DNA of 64,000 nt from Kineosphaera limosa NBRC 100340 (GTDB lineage Bacteria; Actinomycetota; Actinomycetes; Actinomycetales; Dermatophilaceae). Where the stretch lies: NCBI RefSeq assembly GCF_000298215.1, contig NZ_BAHD01000018.1, positions 35,163 through 99,162 on the forward strand. The letters are read 5' to 3'. The notes beneath the pieces are model-generated. The model was not told the origin of the DNA. It searched no databases and was given only the letters and a program-made list of their open reading frames with translations. The position numbers and the translations under genes were made by a program. Shown here in pieces: positions 30,680-39,789 of this stretch (its first letter is position 1; the number at the start of each line of letters is the position of its first letter).

Positions 30680-31258
30680 CTAGTGGTGGTGTAGTTTGGC
30701 GAGCTCTTCGGGCGGAAAGACAGAGTCGCGGTCGCCGAGCAGAAGCGCCCGGTAGGTCATGATGGCCGCCTCCTCGAAGTTCAGCGCCCGCCTGAACGCC
30801 GACTCGACGGTCTCGCCGAGCGCGGCGATGCCGTGGTGCCCGAGCACGACCACGTTGTGGCGTCCGTCGGCGACCTCGGCCGCCGCCGTCTCGGCCAGTT
30901 CGTCGGAGCCGTTCGTGTAGTACTTGGTCTGGCCGTAGGAGCCCACGTAGTAGGCGTGGTCCTGCGTGATGAACCGGATCCTGTGTCCCAGCGCCGTCAG
31001 CAGCAACGAGTACTGCGGGTGCAGGTGGATCACCGCCCGGGCGTCGGGCCGCCTGGCGTAGATCGCCGAGTGCAGTTTCCACTCGCTCGACGGGGTCGGC
31101 CCGGATCGATAGGTTGCGCTGAGGCGGGTGACGTCCTGGCCGAGAACGCGCACCGTGCCCCCGCTCCCCTGGGCGAGTCCCTGCCGCACGGACTGGCCGC
31201 CGACGGCGATGAGCTCGTCGAGCTGGCCCGCCGTCTGCTCGTCGGTGAGTGTCTCCAC
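30680..31258 (-). CDS. Class II aldolase/adducin-family protein, shortened
   Basis: The 192-residue protein has SSEWKLHSAIY, VIHLHPQYSLLLTAL with the zinc histidines (HLH), and VVVLGHHGIAALG, as in fuculose-1-phosphate aldolase-like enzymes. The usual stretch after the first GNVSxR-like strand is missing. The sequence jumps from QGSGGTVRV through an unusual DVTRLSATYRSGPT to PSSEW, so the protein is about 25-30 residues shorter than normal, and activity is doubtful. It is flanked by the kinase remnant and the dehydrogenase in one operon. Confidence 0.75.
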   Translation of the reverse strand: METLTDEQTAGQLDELIAVGGQSVRQGLAQGSGGTVRVLGQDVTRLSATYRSGPTPSSEWKLHSAIYARRPDARAVIHLHPQYSLLLTALGHRIRFITQDHAYYVGSYGQTKYYTNGSDELAETAAAEVADGRHNVVVLGHHGIAALGETVESAFRRALNFEEAAIMTYRALLLGDRDSVFPPEELAKLHHH

Positions 31259-31259
31259 G

Positions 31260-32060
31260 TCAGTTCTCCTTCTCTGCGGTGGCCGCGCGCAGCTCCCGCA
31301 TCAGGGGCCACGCCGGGCGCAGCGCGTCGCGGGCGGCCACGTACACGCTGTGCGCCTGGGCGTACAACGCCTCGTTGTCGGGGTTCGGGTCGAACGGCGA
31401 CACGCCGGTGGCCAGCGCCTCGGCCGCCGTCTTCAGGTCGGGCATCTCGCCGGCGGACACGAGCACGCACACGGCCGCACCGCGCGCACCGGCCTCGGGG
31501 GCGTCCTGCCGCAAGACGCGGCGTCCGGTCGCATCGGCGAGAATCCGGCACACCAGATCGGAGCGGAAGCCGCCGCCGGACACGACGAGATCCCCCTCGA
31601 CCCCGAGCACGTCGACACACTCGATCAGCGAGAAGGCGACGCCTTCGTAGACCGCACGCAGAATCTGCTGCCGCGTCGTCGACACGCTCATGCCGAGCCA
31701 GGACGCCGACGCGTTGGTGTCCTGGAAGGGGGCGCGCTCGCCTCCCGGCGAGCCGTAGGGCAGGTACAGGACGCCGCCGCTGCCCGGCCCTGCCTGCTCG
31801 GCCTCGACCTCGATCTCCGACCAGGGGGTGTCGGCCAGACCGAGCGTGCTGCGGATCCAGTCGACCCTGCCGCCGAGCGCGTCCGCCGGGTTGATCGGCG
31901 GCACCAGCGCCGTGGCGTCCGCCATGCCGAGACGCTCGGCGAGGGCGTCCGAGATGGTGCCGGACGCCACGTCGAGGAAGTGTCGCGACGCCTCGGTGTA
32001 GTCGGTGAGGCGCTCGCCCGTGAGGTTGAAACGTAGCCAATCCTTGCAGTAGAGGATCGT
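31260..32060 (-). pseudogene. FGGY-family carbohydrate kinase, 5'-truncated
   Basis: About 265 residues of an approximately 500-residue sugar kinase remain. Visible parts are CKDWLRFNLTGERLTDYTEA (start of the second half of domain I), LYLPYGSPGGERAPFQD, and VVSGGGFRSDLVCRILAD, the ATP-binding segment of domain II. Everything N-terminal to about residue 150 is lost at about 32060, where helicase sequence of the opposite strand begins. The remaining ATP-binding part could not work alone. Kinase-aldolase-dehydrogenase order suggests a former catabolic operon. Confidence 0.85.
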
Positions 32061-32065
32061 GCGGG

Positions 32066-32930
32066 CCACGCTGGTGCGGACGCTGGACACGATCTACGAC
32101 GCCTGGCCCGAACTCGGCCCTGATGCTGTGGCGAACGTCTTCGGTGAGCACCAGGACCTGCTGGTCGGTCAGCAGGGAGTGCCCTACGTCGAGCCGCAGC
32201 GGGTGCAGGACGCCACGCACGTGCGCGTGCTGCTGGCCAAGTCTGCGATCTCCACTGGCTGGGACTGCCCGAGGGCTGAAGTTCTCGTCTCCATGCGCCC
32301 AGCCAAGGACCGCACCCACAGCACCCAGTTGCTTGGACGCATGATCCGCACCCCCTTGGCCCGGCGTATCCCGGGCAGCGAGTTGCTGAACTGGGTGGAC
32401 TGCCTGCTGCCGTTCTTCGACCGCAAGACCGCCACGGGAGTGGCCGAAATGCTGATGAAGGACGCGACCTCCAAGGACGAGGAGGACAACGACACCGGAG
32501 GCGGTGAGGGACGCCGTGTCCTGTTCGACCCGGTGGACCTGCTCCCAACCCGAAGGTGCCCCAGGAGGTCTGGGAGACCTTCGCCGCCCTCCCCTCGGTG
32601 ACGATCCCGAAGAAGGGCGTCAAGCCCATCCGCCGACTCACCGCGCTGGCCACCGCACTGTCCACGGACAGGCTGGCGCCGGCGTCAGTGCTGCCGAACT
32701 GGACGCCGCCCTCGACGAGATGCTGCGCATCGACGACCCGTTCGTCTCGAATCGACGCCGGACGACCTGCCCCGTGCGGGTCGGCGGGGCGTCGATCCCC
32801 GAGGGGGAGATCGTCAAGCTGCACTGGACGTCCGCCAACCGCGACGAGGGAGTCTTCGGCGACCCGGACGCACCAGCGCGAAGTCGCTCCGGTCGGCGGG
32901 TGGACGCATGTGCCGGTGGTGGTGACCTGA
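32066..32930 (+). pseudogene. Helicase (Res/DEAD-type) fragment with frameshifts
   Basis: The first frame gives LLAKSAISTGWDCPRAEVLV and HSTQLLGRMIRTPLARRI, helicase motifs V and VI of restriction-like DEAD/DEAH proteins. After about 32550 the reading passes to another frame (VPQEVWETFAALPSVTIP) and then to a third (AELDAALDEMLRIDDPF). At least two indels and loss of the N-terminal half mark it as dead. The 5' break coincides with the kinase break. Confidence 0.75.
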
Positions 32931-32959
32931 CCGCCTCGGCTGCGCGAAGGTCGGACGCC

Positions 32960-33613
32960 TCAGGCGCCGCTCACCACGTCGGCGATCGGGGTGGAGCCGT
33001 CGTTGAACGCGATGATGCGGCGGGCCACGGCGTCCTGGTCGGCGTCGATCACCGCCGCCAGAACTGCGGCGACGTTCGCCCTCGACACATGCCCGGACGC
33101 GGCGGCGTCCGCATCGATGCGCCCTGTGGGCGCATCGAGGGTGAGGCTGCTCGGGCGCAGGATGGTCCAGGCCAGCGGGCTGGCCTCGAGGTGGGCGTCG
33201 GCGGCCGTCTTGGCCTCGGCGTACGCGAAGAACGGGTTGTCGGCCGGGACGCCGTGGTCGGGTCCGGCGCCGAAGTACGACACCATCACGTAGCGCGGGA
33301 CGCCGGCTGCGGCAGAGGCTTCCATGGAACGGATGGCGGCGTCCCGGTCGACGGCGCGGGTGCGCGCCGGGTTGCCTCCGCCGGCTCCGGCCGACCAGAC
33401 CACCACGTCGTGACCCGCGAGCAGGTCGGTGAGCGCGGCGACGTCGAGGCTCTCGACGTCGGCGACGACCGGCGTGGCGCCGGTCGCGGCCACGTCGCCG
33501 GCGTGGTCGGGGTTGCGGATGATCGCGTCAACGCTGTGCCCGGCCTGCGTGAGCAGCTCGGACGCCAACAGCGCCACCTTGCCGTGACCGCCGATGAGGG
33601 CGATGCGTGCCAT
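32960..33613 (-). CDS. NAD(P)-binding atypical SDR protein
   Basis: The 217-residue protein starts MARIALIGGHGKVALLASEL, with a glycine motif near that of NmrA/atypical SDRs. VVVWSAGAGGG and a YVMVSYFGAG segment follow, then a FFAYAEAKTAADAHLEAS segment with an active-site-like Y-x3-K, and WTILRPSSLT. Such proteins are reductases, epimerases or redox sensors; the substrate is unknown. It is monocistronic, with an upstream GAAAGGCATCCCC stretch as a likely ribosome-binding site. Confidence 0.85.
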   Translation of the reverse strand: MARIALIGGHGKVALLASELLTQAGHSVDAIIRNPDHAGDVAATGATPVVADVESLDVAALTDLLAGHDVVVWSAGAGGGNPARTRAVDRDAAIRSMEASAAAGVPRYVMVSYFGAGPDHGVPADNPFFAYAEAKTAADAHLEASPLAWTILRPSSLTLDAPTGRIDADAAASGHVSRANVAAVLAAVIDADQDAVARRIIAFNDGSTPIADVVSGA

Positions 33614-33684
33614 GGGGATGCCTTTCGGTCGCGTGGGGTTGGACCCACCGTAGCTCGGACGCGGCGGGGTCCGAGCTACCGCCG

Positions 33685-34301
33685 TCAGCGGCCATCACGG
33701 ACCAACCGCTCCACGATGACCTCGGCGGCGACGCGTGAGGCCCGCGCGTCACGCACCAGATACGTGTCGAGCAACGCGCGTGCCGTGGTGAGTTGGTCCG
33801 GGCGCTCGACGACGCACAGGTCGCCGCCGGCGTCCAGAACCACTGGGTTGCGCAATTCAAAGTCAGCCAGGACTCCGACCTGGAACAGCCGCCGGCTCGC
33901 CTGCCCGACGATACCCTCGTCGATCAGGTCGACCTCAGTGACGCCGACCAGGGCGCCTCGCCCCGTGCGTCGATACCGTCCCCACGCTCCGCCGACGCCA
34001 CCCACGGCGTGGGCGAGCTGAGCCACCGACGACGCCCGCATCCGACGCCGCAGGCGACTCAACTCGGACGCCGACAGCTCGCTCGGCTCGTCGCGGTCGA
34101 GCAGGGCCAACGCCGCACGCGCGGGGAGAAAGCCCGGCCAGCGGCGTTCGACCGCACCCAGGCCAGTGCGGCGACGTCGTCGATCACGAAGGAGCGCCCC
34201 ACCTGGCGCAGCACGGGCAGCGCCCCGGACTGCACGGCCAACTGCACCGCCCGCTCGGTGCGGCCAGCCATGTCAGCGACGTCCCTGACCCGCAGCTTCA
34301 T
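33685..34301 (-). pseudogene. HTH DNA-binding gene split by a frameshift
   Basis: Starting at ATG 34301 the frame gives KLRVRDVADMAGRTERAVQL and VLRQVGRSFVIDDVAALAW, an excisionase/MerR-like HTH. Near 34105 the reading must shift by one to continue as LALLDRDEPSELSASELSRL and a 130-residue domain of unknown type. The joined protein would be about 205 residues. The two parts fit end to end with little sequence lost, so this is one gene with an indel. It may be a decayed regulator or antitoxin. Confidence 0.65.
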
Positions 34302-34392
34302 ACACAAAGCTTCGGATAAACGAAGAATTGCGTCAACGCGTGCTCGCACGAACCCCCTCCAGTCCGGCACCCCACACCACCGCCCCACTCCA

Positions 34393-35406
34393 TCACGAGC
34401 GACACCGGCTCGACTCAGCAGTCGGCGCTGACAGGGGAGCCTTGGACCCACGAGTTTCAACACGAACTGGGATCAAGTCATCACCCTCGAGCACTCGAAG
34501 AAAATCCGCCTCGGTCATGAGTTCGATGTCCTGACCTTTGGCCTGCAGGTCGAAAGCGCGTCGCGTCTTTCCCGAGTAAGTGGCTCCGGGCCGCAGATTG
34601 GCGGGATTGAAATCGCCCAGCACCAGAACGTTAGTGCGTTTGGTCGTGTTGGCCTCAGGGCTTCCGCCCGCCTTGGCTACTGCATCCCACGCGATCTGAC
34701 GCGTCATGGACATCAGCGCCCCCGTGAAGACAACCACGCGTCCGTACAGATAGCCATCCGGGTCGGCGTCAAGGTGTGCTTCAGGCGCGAGGAGCCTGCC
34801 GCTTCCGCCGCCAAGGGTGCAGACCGATCCCTTATAGACGCCAGACTGCATTCGTCCCACACAAACACCATGAGCTGTCGCGAGGTCACCAACCGTACGG
34901 ACGCCCGCAGCGCTCGCCATCCCGTTGATGATGCCCACGACTGCTTCAGCGTCCGCAAGTGCGTGATGGTGGTTGCTAGCGACAAATCCAGCAGCTTCGG
35001 CCACGAATGGGAGTCGGTAGGAGGGTAGCGCATACGCACGCCTACCCAAGACCATCGTGCACAAGAAGCGCAACTCCGGCCACTCAAAATTGTCGGCGGC
35101 GCAGGCATATCGAATCACCCCAATGTCAAAGCCAGAATTGTGAGCCACGATCGTGTCGTCGCCAACAAACTCGAGGATCTTGGGAAGAACTTCCTTCCAG
35201 TGAGGCGATGTGGCCACCATCTCTTCAGTGATGCCGTGCAGTGACACGTTGAATGGCGAGAACCCGCTGGCAGATTCCGGTGGCCTCATGAGCCAGTACC
35301 GCGAGTCGACCACAACTCCATCGCGGACCTTCACCAACCCAACCGAGCAGGGAGAGCCGCGGTAACTGTTGGCCGTCTCGAAGTCGATCGCACTGAAGTC
35401 AAGCAC
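34393..35406 (-). CDS. DEDDh exonuclease with BRCT domain
   Basis: The 337-residue protein has a 3'-5' exonuclease domain (about 1-170) of DnaQ type: FSAIDFETANSYRG (acid pair), VGDDTIVAHNSGFD, and HHALADAEAV near 149 with the final H and D. A BRCT domain follows (about 215-300: GRVVVFTGALMSMTRQIAWD, then TNVLVLGD). This combination is found in actinobacterial accessory exonucleases and may act in DNA repair. It overlaps the upstream partner gene by 8 bases. Confidence 0.85.
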   Translation of the reverse strand: MLDFSAIDFETANSYRGSPCSVGLVKVRDGVVVDSRYWLMRPPESASGFSPFNVSLHGITEEMVATSPHWKEVLPKILEFVGDDTIVAHNSGFDIGVIRYACAADNFEWPELRFLCTMVLGRRAYALPSYRLPFVAEAAGFVASNHHHALADAEAVVGIINGMASAAGVRTVGDLATAHGVCVGRMQSGVYKGSVCTLGGGSGRLLAPEAHLDADPDGYLYGRVVVFTGALMSMTRQIAWDAVAKAGGSPEANTTKRTNVLVLGDFNPANLRPGATYSGKTRRAFDLQAKGQDIELMTEADFLRVLEGDDLIPVRVETRGSKAPLSAPTAESSRCRS

Positions 35407-36001
35407 TGAAGGCCCCCCACGGCTGAGGTTCGATCAGCATGCCGAACTGCCTCGGAAAGATGGCGTGAGCTGGGGAGTCGAGCCCCTCCGGCATCATCCA
35501 CGGGGTTACGCCCCTGCTGTCTACGGTGCGACGACGGCGCTCCTCATCGGTTGCTAGCCACTGGCTCCAAAGCTGGGCGAGGTTGTTGGCAAGACGAAGG
35601 GTCCGCTCGACCGGGGTCCCACGACACGGTGTCGCTACCGAGATGAGTTCTGGAAACGTGGGAACAACCGCGGCCCGCCGACGAGTGCGTGCGATGTAGT
35701 CCCGGACTGCGCCCTGGATGGCGATCCTACGCTCGGTCGTCTCACGTACTAGAAGCTCCAGGTCTGCAGACGTCAGTTGTCGTGCTGCCAACGGTAGCCC
35801 GCGCAGGTCAGACCCTTCGGTGGCGAGCACCGCGAAGTCTCGTGTCAGGCTGTGAACCTTGCGCAATCCTTCCGCGTCGGAGTCCAGGTCAACGCTGACA
35901 GCGTTCGCGTGGGCTGCCCGCGAGGGCGCCACGCGTGTCGTCTGCCAGACGACAACAACTGCCGACGCTGGCTGCCGGTCCAGGACTGCAAAGCCTTGCA
36001 T
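35399..36001 (-). CDS. Unknown partner gene of the BRCT exonuclease
   Basis: The 200-residue protein begins MQGFAVLDRQPASAVVVVWQ after AGAGGAGCG. It is mostly helical and basic in the middle (VRETTERRIAIQGAVRDYIA). It ends in a MPEGLDSPAHAIFPRQFG segment. No motif could be named. It overlaps the downstream exonuclease by 8 bases and so is co-translated with it. It may act in the same nuclease process; that is inferred from gene order only. Confidence 0.7.
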   Translation of the reverse strand: MQGFAVLDRQPASAVVVVWQTTRVAPSRAAHANAVSVDLDSDAEGLRKVHSLTRDFAVLATEGSDLRGLPLAARQLTSADLELLVRETTERRIAIQGAVRDYIARTRRRAAVVPTFPELISVATPCRGTPVERTLRLANNLAQLWSQWLATDEERRRRTVDSRGVTPWMMPEGLDSPAHAIFPRQFGMLIEPQPWGAFSA

Positions 36002-36458
36002 CTGCGCTCCTCTCGTTGGGTGGAGCCAAACTTAGACGCTCCTACCCGACGTGCGCTCGATATCGCACACACTTGCCCTTGGGCGTTTTAACGGGTTCTA
36101 GCACTGGCTGACCGATCGACAGCGTGGGCGCCCAGGGAACCGCCTCAAGTCGTGGTTGGTGTTGAAGCAGCCGGCTCGATCTGACATCCTGATCTGCTGC
36201 CCTGATGCCGGGCGGCCCTGCGCGAGGCGTCGCGCACCTGAGGAAGAAGTCAACCCATGGACGCCCTGCAGCTCCGTCGCATGAATGCGACCTATGAGCC
36301 TGCTGCGCGCGCCTTTGAACTCCCCGAGTTCGGTCCGGCGCGCCAGCGCTGAACCGTGGGGTGAGGACGAGACTTTCTTCTGCAGTCGTTTCCTGCGATC
36401 CGTGGCGATGAGCCGCGTCCGCACCCCTGTTGTCCCATCACACCAACAGGAGGAAGCA
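36002..36458. other. Intergenic region upstream of rtcB
   Basis: No recognisable gene fills these 457 bases. A short 31-codon frame at 36257-36352 (MDALQLRRMNATYEPAARAF) follows GAGGAAG and could be a leader or a decayed gene. The stretch near 36260-36350 contains an in-frame RRM..T..P but no known match. The AT-rich part near 36040-36100 may hold the promoter of the gene transcribed leftward. Confidence 0.35.
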
Positions 36459-37700
36459 ATGAACGAGCTTGGGCGCGAGCGCAGCGAGCACCAGCCATAC
36501 CCGGTGCCGCTGTCCGGCGCCGAGAACACCTGGATGTGGGCCCATGAGGCCGACATCGAGGAGGGCGCGCAGCGGCAGCTGCGCAACACCGCCAATCTGC
36601 CGTGGACGCACGGCGTCCGCGTCATGCCCGACGTGCACTACGGACTCGGCGCCACCGTCGGCTCGGTGATCGCGATGCACCAGGCCGTCGCACCAGCGGC
36701 GGTCGGCGTCGACATCGGTTGCGGCATGACGGCGGTGCGCACCAACCTGCGTCCCGACCAGCTTCCCGACGACCTGGCCGCCCTGCGGCACGGCATCGAG
36801 GCGGTGGTGCCGGTCGGATTCGCGTCGCACGGCGACGAGCCGAGCACCGTGCGCACGCATGCCGACCTCGGACGCCGCTACCGCGCCGTCATGGACGGGT
36901 TCGACGCACTCGAGGCCCGGCACCTGACGAAGGCGGCGGCGTCCGGACAGGCAACGCACAAGGCGATGACGCAGGTGGGCACGCTGGGTGGCGGCAACCA
37001 CTTCGTCGAGCTGTGCGCCGGCGACGACGACCGGGTGTGGGTGACCCTGCATTCCGGCTCGCGCGGCACGGGCAACCAGCTCGCGCAGGTGCACATGGGC
37101 GTGGCGCAGAAGCAGGAGCACAACGTCGGGCTGCCCGATCGCGATCTGGCCGTCTTCCTCGCGGGCACGCCCGAGATGGACGCCTACCTGCACGACCTGT
37201 GGTGGGCGCAGGCCTACGCGCTGCTCAACCGCGACGTGATGCTGCAGGCGGTCTGCGACGAGCTGGCCCTCCGTCTGCCGGGGGTGTCGTTCGAGGATCC
37301 GATCCGCTGCCACCACAACTACGTGGCCGTCGAGACCTACGACGACACGGAGCTGAACGTGACCCGTAAGGGCGCGATCCGGGCCGGGCTGGGCGACCTG
37401 GGCGTGATTCCCGGGTCGATGGGGACGGGTTCCTACATCGTCCGCGGGCTGGGCAACCCGGCCTCCTACCAGTCGGCGTCCCACGGTGCCGGACGCCGCA
37501 TGTCGCGCAACGCGGCCCGGCGCCAGTTCACGGCCGAGGATCTGGCGGCCCAGACCCAGGGCATCGAGTGCCGCAAGGACGCCGGCGTGGTCGACGAGAT
37601 CCCGGCGGCGTACAAGGACATCGACTCGGTCATCGACGCCCAGCGCGACCTGGTCGACGTCGTCGCACGCCTGCAGACCCTGCTCTGCGTGAAGGGGTAA
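36459..37700 (+). CDS. rtcB: RNA-splicing ligase RtcB
   Basis: RtcB joins RNA 2',3'-cyclic phosphate or 3'-phosphate to 5'-OH with GTP. The 413-residue protein has MPDVHYGLGATVGSV, AAVGVDIGCGM with the metal cysteine, LGGGNHFVEL, LHSGSRGTGNQL, and IPGSMGTGSYIVRG, then ASHGAGRRMSR with the guanylated histidine and ECRKDAGVVDEIPAAYKDID. All catalytic regions are intact. The start is ATG 36459 after AGGAGGAA. No archease gene adjoins it. In bacteria RtcB repairs RNA broken by toxins or stress. Confidence 0.95.
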   Translation: MNELGRERSEHQPYPVPLSGAENTWMWAHEADIEEGAQRQLRNTANLPWTHGVRVMPDVHYGLGATVGSVIAMHQAVAPAAVGVDIGCGMTAVRTNLRPDQLPDDLAALRHGIEAVVPVGFASHGDEPSTVRTHADLGRRYRAVMDGFDALEARHLTKAAASGQATHKAMTQVGTLGGGNHFVELCAGDDDRVWVTLHSGSRGTGNQLAQVHMGVAQKQEHNVGLPDRDLAVFLAGTPEMDAYLHDLWWAQAYALLNRDVMLQAVCDELALRLPGVSFEDPIRCHHNYVAVETYDDTELNVTRKGAIRAGLGDLGVIPGSMGTGSYIVRGLGNPASYQSASHGAGRRMSRNAARRQFTAEDLAAQTQGIECRKDAGVVDEIPAAYKDIDSVIDAQRDLVDVVARLQTLLCVKG

Positions 37701-37709
37701 GGGTAAGCC

Positions 37710-37741
37710 TGTGTCGGCCCGGAGGAATCCGGGCCGACACA
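37710..37741 (+). terminator. Terminator of rtcB
   Basis: A perfect 13-bp stem (TGTGTCGGCCCGG with its complement) and a 6-base loop begin 10 bases after the rtcB stop. Confidence 0.85.
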
Positions 37742-37907
37742 TCGCCACCCACCGCGATCTACGAGCGACCATCCTGGGAAGCTCGCGCCGTAGTCCCAGC
37801 AGGCGGACTGCGCCTGGTCGATGGTCGCGGACATTCCCACCGGAGCCGGCGTGGATGACAACGGCCCCTGCCGGAGCGGCTACACCGCTCCCACAAGGGC
37901 CTTTGCT

Positions 37908-37942
37908 TGGCTCCCCCGACTGGACTCGAACCAGTAACCCTC
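37908..37942 (-). other. 3' end of tRNA-Asn: attachment-site scar
   Basis: On the minus strand the sequence is GGTTACTGGTTCGAGTCCAG, then TCGGGGGAGCCA, the T-arm, acceptor 3' strand and CCA of a tRNA-Asn. The 5' half of the tRNA is absent: the sequence diverges after GAGGG. Such tRNA tails mark att sites left by elements that inserted into the tRNA 3' end. A 7-bp hairpin (37873-37891) precedes it. Confidence 0.75.
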
Positions 37943-38116
37943 TGACTGGCCGGACGACACCCCCACACGCCCATCAGCGGAACACGTCTCCCCTAGCCGC
38001 CACGCTCAAGACAAGCCGTCTCGAGCATCCCCTCTAGCCACCCTCACATGGTCGCGTTTCAGGGATGGTCGGTGCCAAACTCGGTACAGCCGGGCCGTCC
38101 CCTCACGAGGGGCCGT

Positions 38117-38355
38117 TTAGTCGAGCAGGTGCCAGTACTTGCGGCGGGCCTTCATGGCATGGACCGCCAGTTGATTGCCACCGTCGAACGTCAGGATCGC
38201 CAGTTCGAGCAGTCGCCCGCCGGTGTGGAACCCAGCAGGAACCGCTTTGCCGGGGAGTCATCATCAGGCTCACTCACGTATGCCACCTGCTCCACGGCAT
38301 GCAGGATGTCGGCCTCACTGATCCTGTCTCGCAGCGCCGAAGAAATGAAGCTCAC
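38117..38355 (-). pseudogene. Small toxin-like gene, frameshifted
   Basis: The frame starting with GTG at 38355 reads SFISSALRDRISEADILHAV, then VAYVSEPDDDSPAKRFLLG; a one-base shift near 38235 allows GRLLELAILTFDGGNQLAVH and AMKARRKYWHLL. The joined approximately 78-residue protein has the LH-AV...LxxGxxxxGRLLELxxL..D pattern of BrnT-like/DUF4258 small proteins. GTG overlaps the previous gene's TGA. The frameshift is needed to read it, so it is probably inactive. Confidence 0.5.
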
Positions 38356-39266
38356 GCGCGGTCCCCGGGGGCGAACCCGGTCCGCACCGCCAACGCCAGT
38401 TCCGGGGAGGTGAGCCAGCTGACGGCGGTCATCCCGAGTCCGCCGCGGAGCTGGCCCTCGACCTCGGCCATCAGCCCGTAGAGGACGCGGGCCCGGCCGT
38501 CGAGGCCGCCGCCGGCTTCGCGGGCCTCCCGACCGAGCCGGGGTTCGGGGACCACCAGGGTGAAGAACGCTTCGGTGCGGACCGACGCCCGCGACAACGC
38601 GAGGGCGAGGTCGTCGTTGACCTGCCGCGCCAGCTGGGGGCTGGTGGGACGTCGGTGGCGGCGGAGCCACAGGTCGCGTTCGGCGCCGTCATCGGGAACG
38701 GTGCGGACCAGCAGGAGGACCTCGTCGATGAGTTCGGTGCGGGCGCACACGTCGAGCAGATCGGCTAAACCGGCGCCCAGACGTTGCCGTTTGGCGGGGT
38801 CTGCAAGCCCGATACCGGGGTGGGTGACCGAGGCGGTGACCGCCCAGGTGCGCGCCGCGGTGTCCTGGATGATCGCCACCCGCGCCTGGTGGGGGCCGTG
38901 GGGTGGTCCGTCGTGGATGCTGACGCCGGCGAGCACGCCGGGCAGGTCCACTCGGTCGAGGTCGTCGGCGCGGCCCTGGCCGGCGCGGGACCGGAACACC
39001 GTCCACCCGGTCAGGGTGCCGATCGCGTACTTCACCGAGGCGATCAGCCAGCCGGTGGCGGGACGGCCGCGGACCGGAACGACCACCAGCAGGGCCAGCA
39101 GGACCCACGCTCCGGCGAGGGTGCCGACCAGCGGCCAGGCGCGGGTGTTGACCGCCCAGAAGACCGGCAGGCTGGTGACGGCGAGGGTGCCGAGTTGCCA
39201 GCCGGTCCGGCCGAAGAACCAGCCGATCCGGTCCTTGGAGTAGTCGCCGTACACGATCGCCATCAC
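38352..39266 (-). CDS. SCO6880/PrgI-type conjugation protein, C-truncated
   Basis: This 304-residue protein starts with YGDYSKDRIGWFFGRTGWQL, two membrane helices, and a long soluble part containing GVSIHDGPPHGPHQARVAII, RTWAVTASVTHPG and a FFTLVVPEPRLGREAREAGG segment. It matches the N-terminal two-thirds of SCO6880-family proteins, which are part of actinobacterial conjugative type IV-like machines and are normally about 480-500 residues. Its end is an abrupt stop beside the toxin-like fragment, so it is a deletion remnant of a conjugative element. Confidence 0.75.
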   Translation of the reverse strand: MMAIVYGDYSKDRIGWFFGRTGWQLGTLAVTSLPVFWAVNTRAWPLVGTLAGAWVLLALLVVVPVRGRPATGWLIASVKYAIGTLTGWTVFRSRAGQGRADDLDRVDLPGVLAGVSIHDGPPHGPHQARVAIIQDTAARTWAVTASVTHPGIGLADPAKRQRLGAGLADLLDVCARTELIDEVLLLVRTVPDDGAERDLWLRRHRRPTSPQLARQVNDDLALALSRASVRTEAFFTLVVPEPRLGREAREAGGGLDGRARVLYGLMAEVEGQLRGGLGMTAVSWLTSPELALAVRTGFAPGDRA

Positions 39267-39295
39267 GGTCCCCTTTCAGGGTGTTGGAGGTTGGG

Positions 39296-39766
39296 TCAGA
39301 CGAGGAGGACGGCGGCATCCGACGCGCTGACCTCCCCGGCCGCCGCAGCACCGGAGGAACCACCGGCTCCACTCGTGGTCGGTGGGACGGCGGGGCGTCC
39401 GGCCCCCGAGCTGGACGACGGACTGCTGATGGAGAACGAGCCCGCGTCGCCTTGCTTGCTCGGGGCGCTATCGCCGGGGCTGGCGTCCGGAGGGCTACTG
39501 GGCACTGAGGGGGCGCTGGGGTCGCCGTCCGCCCCGTCGCTGGTGGGTTCGCCGCCGCCGCGGTCACCGGCGTCGGACTGACCGGCGTAGGTGGCGCGGC
39601 GTCCGGCCTGGCTGAAGTCGGGGGGGTAGGTGTTGTGCCCGACCCCCATTTGGTTGGTGACGTCGGCGCCGATCGCGGCGCCGGCGGCGCCAAGGCCGGC
39701 GATCACGCCGAGGCCTTGGGCGGCTACCTGGCCGACGCCACCGAGGCGGCTCAGGCCGCCCTGCAC
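39296..39766 (-). pseudogene. TrbL-like conjugation membrane protein, C-terminal fragment
   Basis: The remaining 156 codons give a VAAQGLGVIAGLGAAGAAIG helix, then a Gly/Ser/Pro-rich disordered tail with many Asp and Ser, typical of the C-terminus of TrbL/VirB6-like proteins just before SCO6880 genes. The N-terminal membrane domain is missing at about 39780, where IS3 transposase sequence starts. It is part of the same element remnant as the downstream SCO6880 gene. Confidence 0.55.
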
Positions 39767-39789
39767 CGTGCAGTTGAACCGGCTGCTGG

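Noticed and set aside
30675..31082. Upstream extension of the hydroxyacid dehydrogenase frame
   Set aside because: It covers the aldolase gene in another frame; the MMVKVLLSG start matches the family.
37908..37942. Complete tRNA-Asn gene
   Set aside because: Only the T-arm and acceptor 3' strand exist; the D-arm and anticodon are missing.
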